Assembly (NCBI GenBank): GCA_029561455.1
Contig: JAKQIY010000006.1
Location: forward strand, 1-64,000
Source of the DNA: a bacterium
Lineage (GTDB): Bacteria > Zhuqueibacterota > Zhuqueibacteria > Residuimicrobiales > Krinioviventaceae
Direction of reading: 5' to 3'
DNA length: 64,000 bases
The notes under the pieces are model-generated. The model was not told where the DNA came from and searched no databases. It was given only the letters and a program-made list of their open reading frames with translations. Positions 27,702-37,079 of this stretch are shown here, piece by piece; the first letter of the stretch is position 1; each line of letters starts with the position of its first letter. A program made the position numbers and the translations under genes.

Positions 27702-30700
27702 ATGCGTAAAGTATTTATCATTACAATAGCAGTGTTATTATTGTGCGTTTGGTCATTAACTGCAACAGCATCGACTTTTCCCCGCCAGTTAATGAATCAA
27801 CAACCAGGGCAAATGTACCAGGTACAAAAGAACTTACACCGTATACATACAGATTCTGCTCATCAACTGTCCCCTCTAACACACTCCCCTGCTTTTACCG
27901 GCAAAGATACGGAATTTGGGGGAATCAGTGGCATAATATATGGTTTGTCCGACAAGGATTATCTTTTTGCCTGGGTTGAAGCCTGGACAGAAAAAACCGA
28001 TCCGGGCAACGCCGATAGCATTAATTATTCTTATTACAGCAGTAGTGTTGATTCAAATGGATTTTATGAAATAGCTGGAATTACCCCGGGCTATTATTAC
28101 GTGGCGGCTTTTGCTGAGGGTTATGAATATAGCTACTATGATAATACTACCGATCAAAGCCAGGCCAAGCTTGTTGAAGTATTTACAGAACAGATTACAG
28201 AAAATATCAACATTACTTTACACAAGTATATGCCCGGAAACGGCGTAATGACCGGAGTTGTCTCCAGCCTGAAAGACGGCGCCCCGGTAGCGAATGCCTA
28301 TATTTCAGCGTATTCGCCAAGTCAACCCTGGTGCAATAGCGCCATTTCCAATGAAGCGGGTGAATATACTATCACCGGTTTGCATAGCAATAATTATATT
28401 GTGCAAGTTTGGGCGGATGGTTATCTGGAACAATATTATGATCAGAAATCCAACTGGCTCGATGCCGATTCCGTGTATGTTGCAGATTCGACAACGGTGA
28501 GCGGGATTAATTTTACACTTACTAAAGCCGGTTCTATTTGCGGTACTGTATCTGATGAAGAGGGTAAACCCATTGCCGGCGCTTTCTTATATGCCCACTA
28601 TTATGGAGATTCAACATGGAATGACTGGACTAGATCAGATTTCTTCGGTAATGGGTATTCCGATGAAAATGGTAATTATATAATAAACAACCTTCCCACC
28701 GGACAATACGCTGTTCATGTGGAAGTTTGGTCGGAATGGACCTGGGCGGAAGAATGGTATGATAATAAAACTAAAACGGAATTCGCCGACCCGGTAACCG
28801 TTGTTGAGGGAATTGCAACAACCGGTATCAATTTTGTACTCCCCTTTTACAAGCCGGATGGAGTAATATTCGGCCATTTATCGGACGCCGATGGTCAACC
28901 GATCGCCGATGCCTGGATTACCGCTCAACCGGTCGATTACGCAAATCCAGCCTATGGGTATACAACATCTGATAAAGACGGAAATTATAATATCCCCTCG
29001 CTGCCGGATGGTTTCTATTACGTTTCTGCCGGAGCGCAAAGCGGCTGGCAATATATTAACCGTTGGTGGCCCGATTCCGAAACATTTGACGGCGCACAAG
29101 CAGTTGAAGTCAATGGGAATGTAGAGCCGGTTTCTATAGACTTTACATTACCGCTTGTTATTGGTACGGCATCAATCTCCGGGCATGTTCAGGGAATAAA
29201 CGGACGTCCTCTGCATGGCGCCAGCATCAGTATTGGGCCAGCGAATTCTACCGATCCTTCAATCCAGGCGATTTCTACGGTCTGGGCGTGGGCTTCAACA
29301 GACAGTAATGGTAACTATTCGGTGGGCCGCTTGCCGGAAGGTAATTATATTGCCCAGGCTAACTATTGGGAAAATGGAAGTTTTGGACAACAATGGTGGG
29401 ATCACCAGGAACAACAGGAAACCGCAACCGTTATTACCCTGGCAAAAAATCAAAACAAAACCGATATAGATTTTTCACTTAATGTTAAACCAATTTATGG
29501 TTCAATTACCGGCGTGATTATCGATTCACTAACAGGATTGCCGGTTGAACGCGCTTTTATTGAAATTGCAACTGTGTATGATGAGAGTTGGAGTAATATT
29601 GGTTATAACTATTGGAATAACATGTCGGCAATTACTGATAAAAATGGCGCCTTTAGTATTGATTGGCTGTATGAAGGCAATTACCTGGTTTCAGTTTATG
29701 CAAACGGCGCTTTTGAATATTATAATAATGCCCCGGTCGTGGATTTAGCTACTCCTGTACCGGTTACCGGCGGAGAAAAGACTGAAATTCAGTGTGCATT
29801 AACACAACGCCGCGATGGTGATGGAGAAATTACCGGCCGGGTCGTTTCGGAGGGAGATAAATATCCTTTTGATATTGCCATAGTAACTGCCAAACCGGTT
29901 GTTTCCATACAACAATGGCCGCAATCGGAACTGTTTTATACAGCCGTAACCGATTCACTGGGCTACTTTACTCTTGCAGGCCTACCCACCGGAACAGGAT
30001 TCTATATTTATGCCTTTGCCAATTGGGGTGTGGGTGAATATTATAATAATGTCTATGATCCTGCCCAGGCTACACTGGTAACAACAAATGGCGTATCCCC
30101 GACTTTACTCGAAGATATTGAACTGCCGATGTACCGCTGGTACGATTGGGATATGGAAAACGGCGGCGCATTAACGCCGGGAAACGCCCAGGTAGTTGGA
30201 ACGGTAAGCGATGCTTCCGGCAATGCCATAATTGGCGGCCGTATTTTAGTGTTTAATGAAGCGTCACAAGCGATAGCATCAGTACAAACACGATTGGGTG
30301 GCGCTTATGAGATTGGCGGTTTGGCTCCTGGCAAGTACATACTGCAAGCCTCCCATCCGGGTTATAATTCGGCATTCAACGGCAATGTCGCAACTGCAGG
30401 CCAGGCGCAGATGATCGTTCTGGGAAATGGCACTTTACAGGTCGATTTCATCCTGTCATCAGCCACCGGCATTAAACCGAAAGATCCCGCAGCATTGCCG
30501 GATAAATTAACTTTGCTGGGCAATTACCCCAACCCGTTCAATCCCGAAACCAGGATCGTATTTGCCCTGCCGAAAAGGCAGCATATTCAATTAAGCATTT
30601 ATAATCTGGCCGGAGAATTGGTTACAACGCTGATTTCCGCCGCTTATGAACCGGGCGAACACCAAATTGTATGGAACGGTCGCGATGCCGCGGGTAGAGC

Positions 30701-30779
30701 AGTGAGCAGTGGTGTTTATATGTATCAGCTTGAAAGTGAAAATACCCGGTTAAACGGCAAGATGGTTTTGATGAAATAA
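27702..30779 (+). CDS. Large secreted protein of carboxypeptidase-regulatory-like repeats with sorting domain
   Basis: This 1025-residue exported protein has a signal peptide (residues 1-24) and about nine tandem beta-sandwich repeats of the carboxypeptidase-regulatory/Cna-B type. These are recognisable from phrases such as GEYTITGLHSNNYIVQVWA, GNYIINNLPTGQYAVHVEVW and GAYEIGGLAPGKYILQASH. The C terminus is a type IX-like sorting domain (LLGNYPNPFNPETRIVFALP, VSSGVYMYQL). Trp and Tyr are abundant (EYYNN, QYYDQ motifs), as in carbohydrate-binding surfaces. Function is unknown; a stalk-like surface adhesin is plausible. AGGAG lies 7 nt before the ATG. The upstream region holds a sigma54-like element, and a strong terminator follows. 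Confidence 0.87.
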   Translation: MRKVFIITIAVLLLCVWSLTATASTFPRQLMNQQPGQMYQVQKNLHRIHTDSAHQLSPLTHSPAFTGKDTEFGGISGIIYGLSDKDYLFAWVEAWTEKTDPGNADSINYSYYSSSVDSNGFYEIAGITPGYYYVAAFAEGYEYSYYDNTTDQSQAKLVEVFTEQITENINITLHKYMPGNGVMTGVVSSLKDGAPVANAYISAYSPSQPWCNSAISNEAGEYTITGLHSNNYIVQVWADGYLEQYYDQKSNWLDADSVYVADSTTVSGINFTLTKAGSICGTVSDEEGKPIAGAFLYAHYYGDSTWNDWTRSDFFGNGYSDENGNYIINNLPTGQYAVHVEVWSEWTWAEEWYDNKTKTEFADPVTVVEGIATTGINFVLPFYKPDGVIFGHLSDADGQPIADAWITAQPVDYANPAYGYTTSDKDGNYNIPSLPDGFYYVSAGAQSGWQYINRWWPDSETFDGAQAVEVNGNVEPVSIDFTLPLVIGTASISGHVQGINGRPLHGASISIGPANSTDPSIQAISTVWAWASTDSNGNYSVGRLPEGNYIAQANYWENGSFGQQWWDHQEQQETATVITLAKNQNKTDIDFSLNVKPIYGSITGVIIDSLTGLPVERAFIEIATVYDESWSNIGYNYWNNMSAITDKNGAFSIDWLYEGNYLVSVYANGAFEYYNNAPVVDLATPVPVTGGEKTEIQCALTQRRDGDGEITGRVVSEGDKYPFDIAIVTAKPVVSIQQWPQSELFYTAVTDSLGYFTLAGLPTGTGFYIYAFANWGVGEYYNNVYDPAQATLVTTNGVSPTLLEDIELPMYRWYDWDMENGGALTPGNAQVVGTVSDASGNAIIGGRILVFNEASQAIASVQTRLGGAYEIGGLAPGKYILQASHPGYNSAFNGNVATAGQAQMIVLGNGTLQVDFILSSATGIKPKDPAALPDKLTLLGNYPNPFNPETRIVFALPKRQHIQLSIYNLAGELVTTLISAAYEPGEHQIVWNGRDAAGRAVSSGVYMYQLESENTRLNGKMVLMK

Positions 30780-30800
30780 AAAGAACTCTTTATTGATCTT

Positions 30801-30833
30801 AAAAAAGGCGAATCAAAATGATTCGCCTTTTTT
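30801..30833. terminator. Strong terminator after the repeat-protein gene
   Basis: A perfect 15-bp stem (30801-30815 with 30819-30833) with a 3-nt loop and A/T runs at both sides lies 22 bp beyond the stop codon. Confidence 0.95.
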
Positions 30834-30974
30834 ATTTCTATTATACTTATTTGTATGTTTTTATAAAATTTATCTTGCATAATTCCCTCAAAATAATTTA
30901 ATTATAATATTTATAACCAGTATAAAACGTATCCAAAGAAACGTCTTTAAATTAATTATATTAAAGGCAAGAAA

Positions 30975-31736
30975 ATGGAACTTTTTTTCCGTTACATCGC
31001 TAAATTATTAAAATTAAATACAAAAGCAGTTTTTCATTATCGCATTGTTTCAAGAATAATGTTTTATTTTATTATCCTATTCATATCCTGTTCCAAAGAA
31101 GATGATAATCCGGTTACGCCCAAGCCTGAAGACAAAATAACAGTAACCGATATTGACGGTAATCTCTACTCGGCGGTTACCATCGGCAGCCAGGTGTGGA
31201 CGACCTGTAATTTAAAAGTAACTCATTACCGCAACGGCGACCCCATACCGAATGTTACTGAAGATATGGTATGGCATAATCTCCACTCCGGCGCATACTG
31301 TAATTATAATAATGATCCTACATATTCCTCTACTTATGGCCGCTTTTATAACTGGTTTGCCGTAACGGACAGCCGTGGACTGGCTCCGCAGGGCTGGCAT
31401 GTACCAACCGATGAGGAATGGCAAACACTGATCACTTTTTTGGGTGGTTCAGAAGATGGCGGCGGTTATTTGAAACAAACCGGAACTGCCTTGTGGGCGG
31501 CGCCCAATACCGGCGCCGGCAACGAGTTCGGTTTTAACGCGCTGCCGGCCGGGTACCGCACTTTTCAAACAGGTAAAACCATACAAATGGGCTACCTGGC
31601 AATCTTTTGGTCCGCAACGATCGCCGAATGGGACTATTATGCCTGGCAATACGGGATAACGCACAGCCAGTCCACCATCAATCGCAATTATGGCGATACG
31701 TCCGCCGGGTATTCGGTGCGTTGTGTGCGCGACTGA
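30975..31736 (+). CDS. FISUMP-domain lipoprotein
   Basis: This 253-residue exported protein has a lipobox-like FISC near residue 39 after a hydrophobic stretch. The body is a complete Fibrobacter succinogenes major-paralogous (FISUMP) domain: VTIGSQVWTTCNLKVTHYRNG, GRFYNWFAVTD, LAPQGWHVPTDEEWQTL, FGFNALPAGYRT, FWSATIAEW and YSVRCVRD. These domains are common in Fibrobacteres, Bacteroidetes and relatives; their role is unknown, possibly surface attachment or polysaccharide contact. The 28 residues before the hydrophobic segment make an unusually long n-region. The later ATG at 31059 would shorten it but has no ribosome binding site, whereas AAGG precedes 30975. Confidence 0.85.
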   Translation: MELFFRYIAKLLKLNTKAVFHYRIVSRIMFYFIILFISCSKEDDNPVTPKPEDKITVTDIDGNLYSAVTIGSQVWTTCNLKVTHYRNGDPIPNVTEDMVWHNLHSGAYCNYNNDPTYSSTYGRFYNWFAVTDSRGLAPQGWHVPTDEEWQTLITFLGGSEDGGGYLKQTGTALWAAPNTGAGNEFGFNALPAGYRTFQTGKTIQMGYLAIFWSATIAEWDYYAWQYGITHSQSTINRNYGDTSAGYSVRCVRD

Positions 31737-31944
31737 GCATTGTTAATAATTATATCAGGTTTAACACCATACCGTTCCTTTATATAGTAAATTTGCAGCG
31801 ACCGGCTATCTTTAGTTTTTAATATATAGTTACATTTTATTGTTCCTGCACGGGTTCACAAGTTTATATTCATATTTATTAGTATTTAATCGTCAGGGAA
31901 AAAGAGTAAACTCTTTCCATCATTTTTATCGTAAAAGGACAGGT

Positions 31945-32820
31945 ATGAATAACAAATTCCGTCTCTTTTTTTTACTGCTCATATTTTTCATAGCCCTGCG
32001 CTGTACCCACGACCCGGTGCTTATCGATCCGGACACTCTCGGCTTCTATTACCTGAAAGGAAATATTTCGCCAAATGAGCCGAATTGCCGGGTGGTCATC
32101 GGTCATGCGCTGCCGGAACGCATGCCGGAGGACTTGCACAACGTCGCCATGATCTGCAGCGGCGGCGGAAAGAGCGTTGCTTTGACGGAACAGGATTTTT
32201 GCGTTTACCAGGACAAGCCCACGCCGCTGCAGGTTATTCCCGGTCAGCGTTACGATATTTCCGCGAAAACTACAGACGGGGTTACCTTGCATGCCCACAC
32301 GTATGTCCCCGGTGAATTCAAACTGCTCAAAGCCAATTTACGGGATACTCTGGAATATATTATTGCCGGTTATGAGATCGAATATTATCCTTTTTTCATA
32401 ATACAAGAATACAAATTACCTGTTATTGAATGGATGCCAAGTAACCACGCTTTTGTATATAAAATCGATATGGATAAATCTGAAGCACTTTATTCATTCA
32501 CCCAATCTTCTCATTTACCCTTGCTTAAGAACTGGGGAAATGAATATATTTTAAATCCTGAGATCAGGGAATGGGTGCAAAATTGTCAAGTTCAGATTAC
32601 TGCATACGATTCGACCAGGCAGCCCAGCACTGTAAACTCTACATATAATGTTAATAATCAGAATGAATTTATAGAAAAATATATCAGGGAATGGGGATAT
32701 ACACCCGGCGTTAACAAGGACAATATCAAGGGCGGTAATGGCTATTTCTCTTCCTGCTATACTATTACCGATACTCTTGTCATTCATTTTAAAAAGGAGA
32801 TTGCGCCGAATGAAGAATAA
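31945..32820 (+). CDS. DUF4249-like exported protein, partner of the TonB receptor
   Basis: This product of about 291 residues has an N-terminal signal (MNNKFRLFFLLLIFFIAL) and a Cys at residue 20. The beta-rich body (YYLKGNISPNEPNCRVVIGH, TPLQVIPGQRYDISAKTTDG) resembles DUF4249 proteins. In Bacteroidetes-type genomes these are regularly encoded next to TonB-dependent receptors, as here, and are thought to act as surface-exposed receptor partners. The residue before the Cys is Arg, so the lipobox is poor. AAGGACAGG precedes the chosen ATG; the frame continues upstream to 31840 without support. Its end overlaps the receptor start by 11 bp. Family assignment is moderate. Confidence 0.65.
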   Translation: MNNKFRLFFLLLIFFIALRCTHDPVLIDPDTLGFYYLKGNISPNEPNCRVVIGHALPERMPEDLHNVAMICSGGGKSVALTEQDFCVYQDKPTPLQVIPGQRYDISAKTTDGVTLHAHTYVPGEFKLLKANLRDTLEYIIAGYEIEYYPFFIIQEYKLPVIEWMPSNHAFVYKIDMDKSEALYSFTQSSHLPLLKNWGNEYILNPEIREWVQNCQVQITAYDSTRQPSTVNSTYNVNNQNEFIEKYIREWGYTPGVNKDNIKGGNGYFSSCYTITDTLVIHFKKEIAPNEE

Positions 32821-35239
32821 TACTGTTGCAATCATGTTGATAGCGTTGTTATTGACAGGCGCAGTCTCCGCAGACCCGTTAGTACAGGGCGTATTGCAGG
32901 ATCTGGCCACGCGCCACACCCTGGCCGACGCCAATGTCTTTTTCACCCGCAGTGGCGCCGGCACGACTTCGGATTCGCGCGGCCGGTTTTCATTACCGGC
33001 TTCCCCCCTGTCGCCGGATACCCTGGTCATCAGCTACATGGGTTATGCAACACTACATATACCGAATAGTGATTTAAAAGCGGGCATCAATTATTTCGAA
33101 CTGACCCGCACAGTACTCATTCTTAATGAACTGCGTGTCGAATCCGAACGCTATGCCGAAGAAACTATAGCCTTGTCCCTGGAACCCGGCGCGCAGCGCA
33201 TGAACCTGCAGGATATTCGCACCGTGCCCTGGACTTTGCAACCGGATATAAACAACGCCTTGCAGTTCCTGCCAGGTGTTATTACCATGAACGAACTGAC
33301 CAACGAACTGAATGTGCGCGGTGGCAATCCCGACCAAAACCTGGTGCTGCTGGAAGGCATACCGGTATATTACCCGTTTCACTTGTTCGGCCTGGCCAGC
33401 GCCTTTAATACGGACATGGTGGGTGAAGCGCATTTCTCCCCCGGCGGCTTTTCCGCCCGTTATGGCAACCGGCTTAGTTCGGTGCTGGATATTAAAGCCC
33501 ATTCGCCGCAAAAACCGCTGGAAGTCAGCGCCAACCTGTCCCTGCTCAGCGCAGACCTCACCACCAGCGGCCGGGTCGGTAACAAGTTGGAATGGATTTT
33601 TTCCGGACGGCAAAGTTACGCGGACAAGGTTTTTGCCAACCTCGGCGATGGTGTACCCTATACCTATCACGACCTGTTCGCCAAAATCGCCTGGACGCCC
33701 CACCCTAAACAAACCCTCTCGCTGATGGGCTTTTATTTCAAAGACCGCTACACCAAAACCGACCGGAATCCACACTTGTTAATTCCCGATCCGGAACAGC
33801 CGGCGATAGATCCAGTCAAGTACTATTCCGGCAGCAGGTCAAATTTCTATTGGCTCAATGCCCTGGCCGGCGTCAAATGGGATTTTCGCTGCGCTAACCT
33901 GCTGGCTTTTAGCGCCCAGGTCTATTCCAGCATGGCGGGAACTATTTTTGAAAGTAAAGGCTTTCTGGAATTACCAAAAAATTACCCGGAACAGTATGAG
34001 CCGCAAATTCAACATCTAAAAAATGACTTTAACAGTGATCCCATGGCAATAAGCAATGATTTAACGGATCACTCCCTGCAAACCCGGATGGATTGGCAAA
34101 TGTCCCCGGCCTGGAAACTAACCACCGGAACCCAGTTGTCGCACTTTCGTCCCGATTACGGCTGGGATTACAGGCAATTTCTCCCTACTCCCCTGTTCGA
34201 GTACCAGGATCAGGTTGGTGTGTTTTTTGATAAAGCGCCAAGTGTCTTTGATTATCGTAAACCGGTGCACATGAGCAGCGGCTATGCCGAAACACTTTGG
34301 CAGCCACAAATACCATTGACTCTGCGCGCCGGAATCCGTTTAACTAACTGGCAGGGTAATCACAAGGTTTACGCGGAACCGCGCTTGAATGCCCGGTATA
34401 TGCTGAATGACCGTTGGGCCGTAACCGGCGCCTGGGGCTATTATACCCAGGGCCTGGCGACCGCCCTGGAAGACGGCCTGGTAGGCTTTCTGCGCCTGTA
34501 TTTCCCGTTGAGCGATTCCCTGCGGCCGGAATCGGCGCAGCACTATATCGCCAGTCTGGATTATGAATCCGGCGATACCCGCTTTTCCTGCACCACCAGC
34601 TACAAACGCTACCGCAACCTGGTGCGCTCGGTGGGATCGGGACCGGATTTCATCCAGTTACCCGGCACAGCCTTGGGACTGGAATTATTCCTGAAAACCA
34701 GCCTGTGGGGCTGGAAAAACTGGTACGCGGTTACCCTCAGCCGCACTTTTCGTACTATTAACGGGGTGAAAACCGATACCAACTGGGATCAGCGCTACCG
34801 GCTGGATGCATATTTATCCCGCCCCATCGGCAAGGGTTGGAAAATTGCCGGTTCGTTTGTGCTGTACAGCGGCGTGCCCTATTATGCGGAGCAGTATCTT
34901 TCCGCCACCCGCAGCCTGCATTCCGGGGAAATCAATGCCGGTTATCCCCAGGATCAATTTGATACATTTTATATGAATGTTCCGCCGGGGAGAATCCGCA
35001 ATCCCTGGTATCATCGTCTGGATGTGAGTGTGGAAAAGGAATTCCATTACGATAACTGGTTGCTGGGATTTTATTTCAGCGTTCGCAATCTTTATGCGCG
35101 CCGGAACGTGTTGTTTTATGAGGAATATGGTTCGGTGGCCTGCGATACCCGCAACGGCAGATTTGTCGATTTTTACATAAAACACCCATACGAATCGCTG
35201 CCGCCAATCCCGACGATTGGTCTGCGGATAGTGTTTTAA
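32810..35239 (+). CDS. TonB-dependent outer-membrane receptor with N-terminal carboxypeptidase-like domain
   Basis: This 809-residue outer-membrane importer has a signal peptide (residues 1-20), a CarboxypepD_reg-like domain (VQGVLQDLATRHTLADANVF, residues 23-105), then the plug (DINNALQFLPGVITMNELTN, LNVRGGNPDQNLVLLEGIPV) and a 22-strand-type barrel ending in the aromatic IGLRIVF. This is the class energised by TonB for uptake of large ligands, though smaller than SusC. The start at 32810 has AAGGAG upstream; the frame opens earlier at 32738. It is coupled to the DUF4249-like gene. The ligand is unknown; no TonB or siderophore genes are near. Confidence 0.92.
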   Translation: MKNNTVAIMLIALLLTGAVSADPLVQGVLQDLATRHTLADANVFFTRSGAGTTSDSRGRFSLPASPLSPDTLVISYMGYATLHIPNSDLKAGINYFELTRTVLILNELRVESERYAEETIALSLEPGAQRMNLQDIRTVPWTLQPDINNALQFLPGVITMNELTNELNVRGGNPDQNLVLLEGIPVYYPFHLFGLASAFNTDMVGEAHFSPGGFSARYGNRLSSVLDIKAHSPQKPLEVSANLSLLSADLTTSGRVGNKLEWIFSGRQSYADKVFANLGDGVPYTYHDLFAKIAWTPHPKQTLSLMGFYFKDRYTKTDRNPHLLIPDPEQPAIDPVKYYSGSRSNFYWLNALAGVKWDFRCANLLAFSAQVYSSMAGTIFESKGFLELPKNYPEQYEPQIQHLKNDFNSDPMAISNDLTDHSLQTRMDWQMSPAWKLTTGTQLSHFRPDYGWDYRQFLPTPLFEYQDQVGVFFDKAPSVFDYRKPVHMSSGYAETLWQPQIPLTLRAGIRLTNWQGNHKVYAEPRLNARYMLNDRWAVTGAWGYYTQGLATALEDGLVGFLRLYFPLSDSLRPESAQHYIASLDYESGDTRFSCTTSYKRYRNLVRSVGSGPDFIQLPGTALGLELFLKTSLWGWKNWYAVTLSRTFRTINGVKTDTNWDQRYRLDAYLSRPIGKGWKIAGSFVLYSGVPYYAEQYLSATRSLHSGEINAGYPQDQFDTFYMNVPPGRIRNPWYHRLDVSVEKEFHYDNWLLGFYFSVRNLYARRNVLFYEEYGSVACDTRNGRFVDFYIKHPYESLPPIPTIGLRIVF

Positions 35240-35501
35240 ATTAACCGGTCTTGCATTTAAAAAACGGTTTAATTTATCATAACGCACCAGGATATTTCTT
35301 GAACCGGCCTGGTGAATGATTTATCTACGAGCAGTTGCTTTTTCCCCTCAATAATTGAATAAAGATCATAATGTAACCAATGTAGCTCTTACTTAAAAAC
35401 TATTGCACTTGTTACTTGAACTTGTATATAATTAAATTGTTATAAAAACAGAAAATGCTTAATTTATAAATCATTGCCAGGATCAAACCCAAAGACAAGT
35501 A

Positions 35502-36416
35502 TTGAGGTGTACAATAAAAACTTATCATGTTTACCAGGTCGATTCATTTACCACCGAAAAATTTAAAGGCAATCCCGCCGGGGTGGTAAGCAATGCCGAC
35601 GGCCTTTCAGAATCACAAATGCAGTCGCTGGCCCGGGAATTGAATAATTCCGAAACCGCGTTTATCCTGTCCCCCACCGCGGCAGACCACCAGGTGTGGG
35701 TACGCTTTTTTACTCCTTATACCGAAGTACCGTCCTGCGGCCATGCCACCGTTGCCGCCCATTATATTCGCGCCCGGGAAATGGCTTTGCCTTCTTGTAC
35801 GGTTGTTCAAAAAATCGGCGCCGGAATTTTACCGGTACAAATTATCAAAGAACAGGACGATTATCGTATTATTATGACCCAGGGTAAAATTGAATTCAGC
35901 GACCCGCTGCCAAAAGACATCTGTGCTCAAATTATGGCTGCCCTGGGCCTAACGCCCGCCGATATGGAGACACGCTGCCCGGTGCAGATCGTCTCCACCG
36001 GCCATTCCAAAGTCATGATCGGCATTAACGGCAGGGAAAAACTCAATGTCCTGTCGCCGGATATGACACGTTTGACAGTACTGAGCAAACTGGTGCATTG
36101 TAACGGCTATTATGTCTTTACCCTGGACTCGCCTTTTGCCGGTATTCTTGCCTGTGGACGTATGTTCGCCCCGGCCATCGGCATAAATGAAGACCCTGTA
36201 ACCGGTAATGCCAATGGGCCGCTGGGCGCATACCTGGTAAAACACCGCATCGTACCTGTAACGGGCAATTTATTTTCGTTCCAGGGTTTTCAGGGTGAAG
36301 CAATCGGCCGGCCGGGTATTGTCGAGGTTTCGGTAACACTTGAGCAGGGCGAGCCGTTTATTGTAACAGTTGGCGGCAGGGCGGTACAGATTTTTCATAC
36401 CACAATAGAAATTTAA
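35502..36416 (+). CDS. PhzF-family isomerase-like protein (YddE type)
   Basis: This protein of about 300 residues has the two-fold diaminopimelate-epimerase-like fold of the PhzF family. It matches the YddE branch: YQVDSFTTEKFKGNPAGVV, LARELNNSETAFIL with the catalytic-type Glu, RFFTPYTEVPSCGHATVAAH, and GINEDPVTGNANGPLGAYLV near the end. Physiological substrate is unknown for YddE-type members. The start is unusual: the only standard in-frame codon is TTG at 35502, with no ribosome binding site before it. A GAGGTG at 35504-35509 instead sits 4 nt before an ATA (35514) that coincides with where homologues begin. The true start may be that ATA. It stands alone. Confidence 0.88.
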   Translation: MRCTIKTYHVYQVDSFTTEKFKGNPAGVVSNADGLSESQMQSLARELNNSETAFILSPTAADHQVWVRFFTPYTEVPSCGHATVAAHYIRAREMALPSCTVVQKIGAGILPVQIIKEQDDYRIIMTQGKIEFSDPLPKDICAQIMAALGLTPADMETRCPVQIVSTGHSKVMIGINGREKLNVLSPDMTRLTVLSKLVHCNGYYVFTLDSPFAGILACGRMFAPAIGINEDPVTGNANGPLGAYLVKHRIVPVTGNLFSFQGFQGEAIGRPGIVEVSVTLEQGEPFIVTVGGRAVQIFHTTIEI

Positions 36417-37079
36417 TAATATAATTATTTTGGCTCTGGTTTTCAGTAGGTAATTATATCAATTGTCCTGTTGTTTCAAAAGTTAAAAAGATTACATACA
36501 ACGGTATACATTTTCCCTCTGCGCCCACAGCGTTCTCTGCGGTTTCATTATTTTTATTTTACCGCAGAGGACACCAAGATCGCGGAGAAAATTATTCAAG
36601 CATTTGTAATAATAGCATTTATTGATAGGGGTTCATTCTTAACATTTTTTATTCTATTAATTCGTTTTTATAGATGGCAAGCAATATTTTCTTCAAACAC
36701 AAGTTTAATGAAATAAATGTTATCCAAGGAAAAGTTGTATTTTCCAGGTCTTTATAACTGATACCACAAAATTCTTGTTTTTAAAATAGTGGGTGAATTA
36801 CCCACAAGAAACAATATAGTGCCATTATGATTAATTTGAATCAATAAAATGTTGTATTGAAATTGACCATGGTAACAAAAAGTATAACAATCGTGTTATT
36901 AAACAAATTAGAAAACTACCCACTTGACAATAGTGAGTCACAATTATTTTTCGAAACCTGTATTTTTTTGTTTATAAATTGCTTTGATAGTTGTATTTTA
37001 TAAATATCAAAGGATAATTTTTTTCTTCAGTTAAACGTTTTACTATTAACCGGTATTAACTACTAGTCAAGGAGCAGGT
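36417..37079. repeat. AT-rich spacer with a CGCAGAG hairpin repeat
   Basis: No gene is supported. At 36535-36569 a perfect CTCTGCGGT/ACCGCAGAG inverted repeat with a 17-nt loop belongs to a widespread intergenic repeat type; a reading frame across it is a known kind of false ORF. A smaller GTGGGT/ACCCAC hairpin is at 36789-36805. The right part probably carries the GH31 gene promoter. Confidence 0.5.

Noticed and set aside
36471-36716. Open frame containing PLRPQRSLRFHYFYFTAEDT
   Set aside because: This is a familiar false ORF made by reading through the CGCAGAG intergenic repeat.
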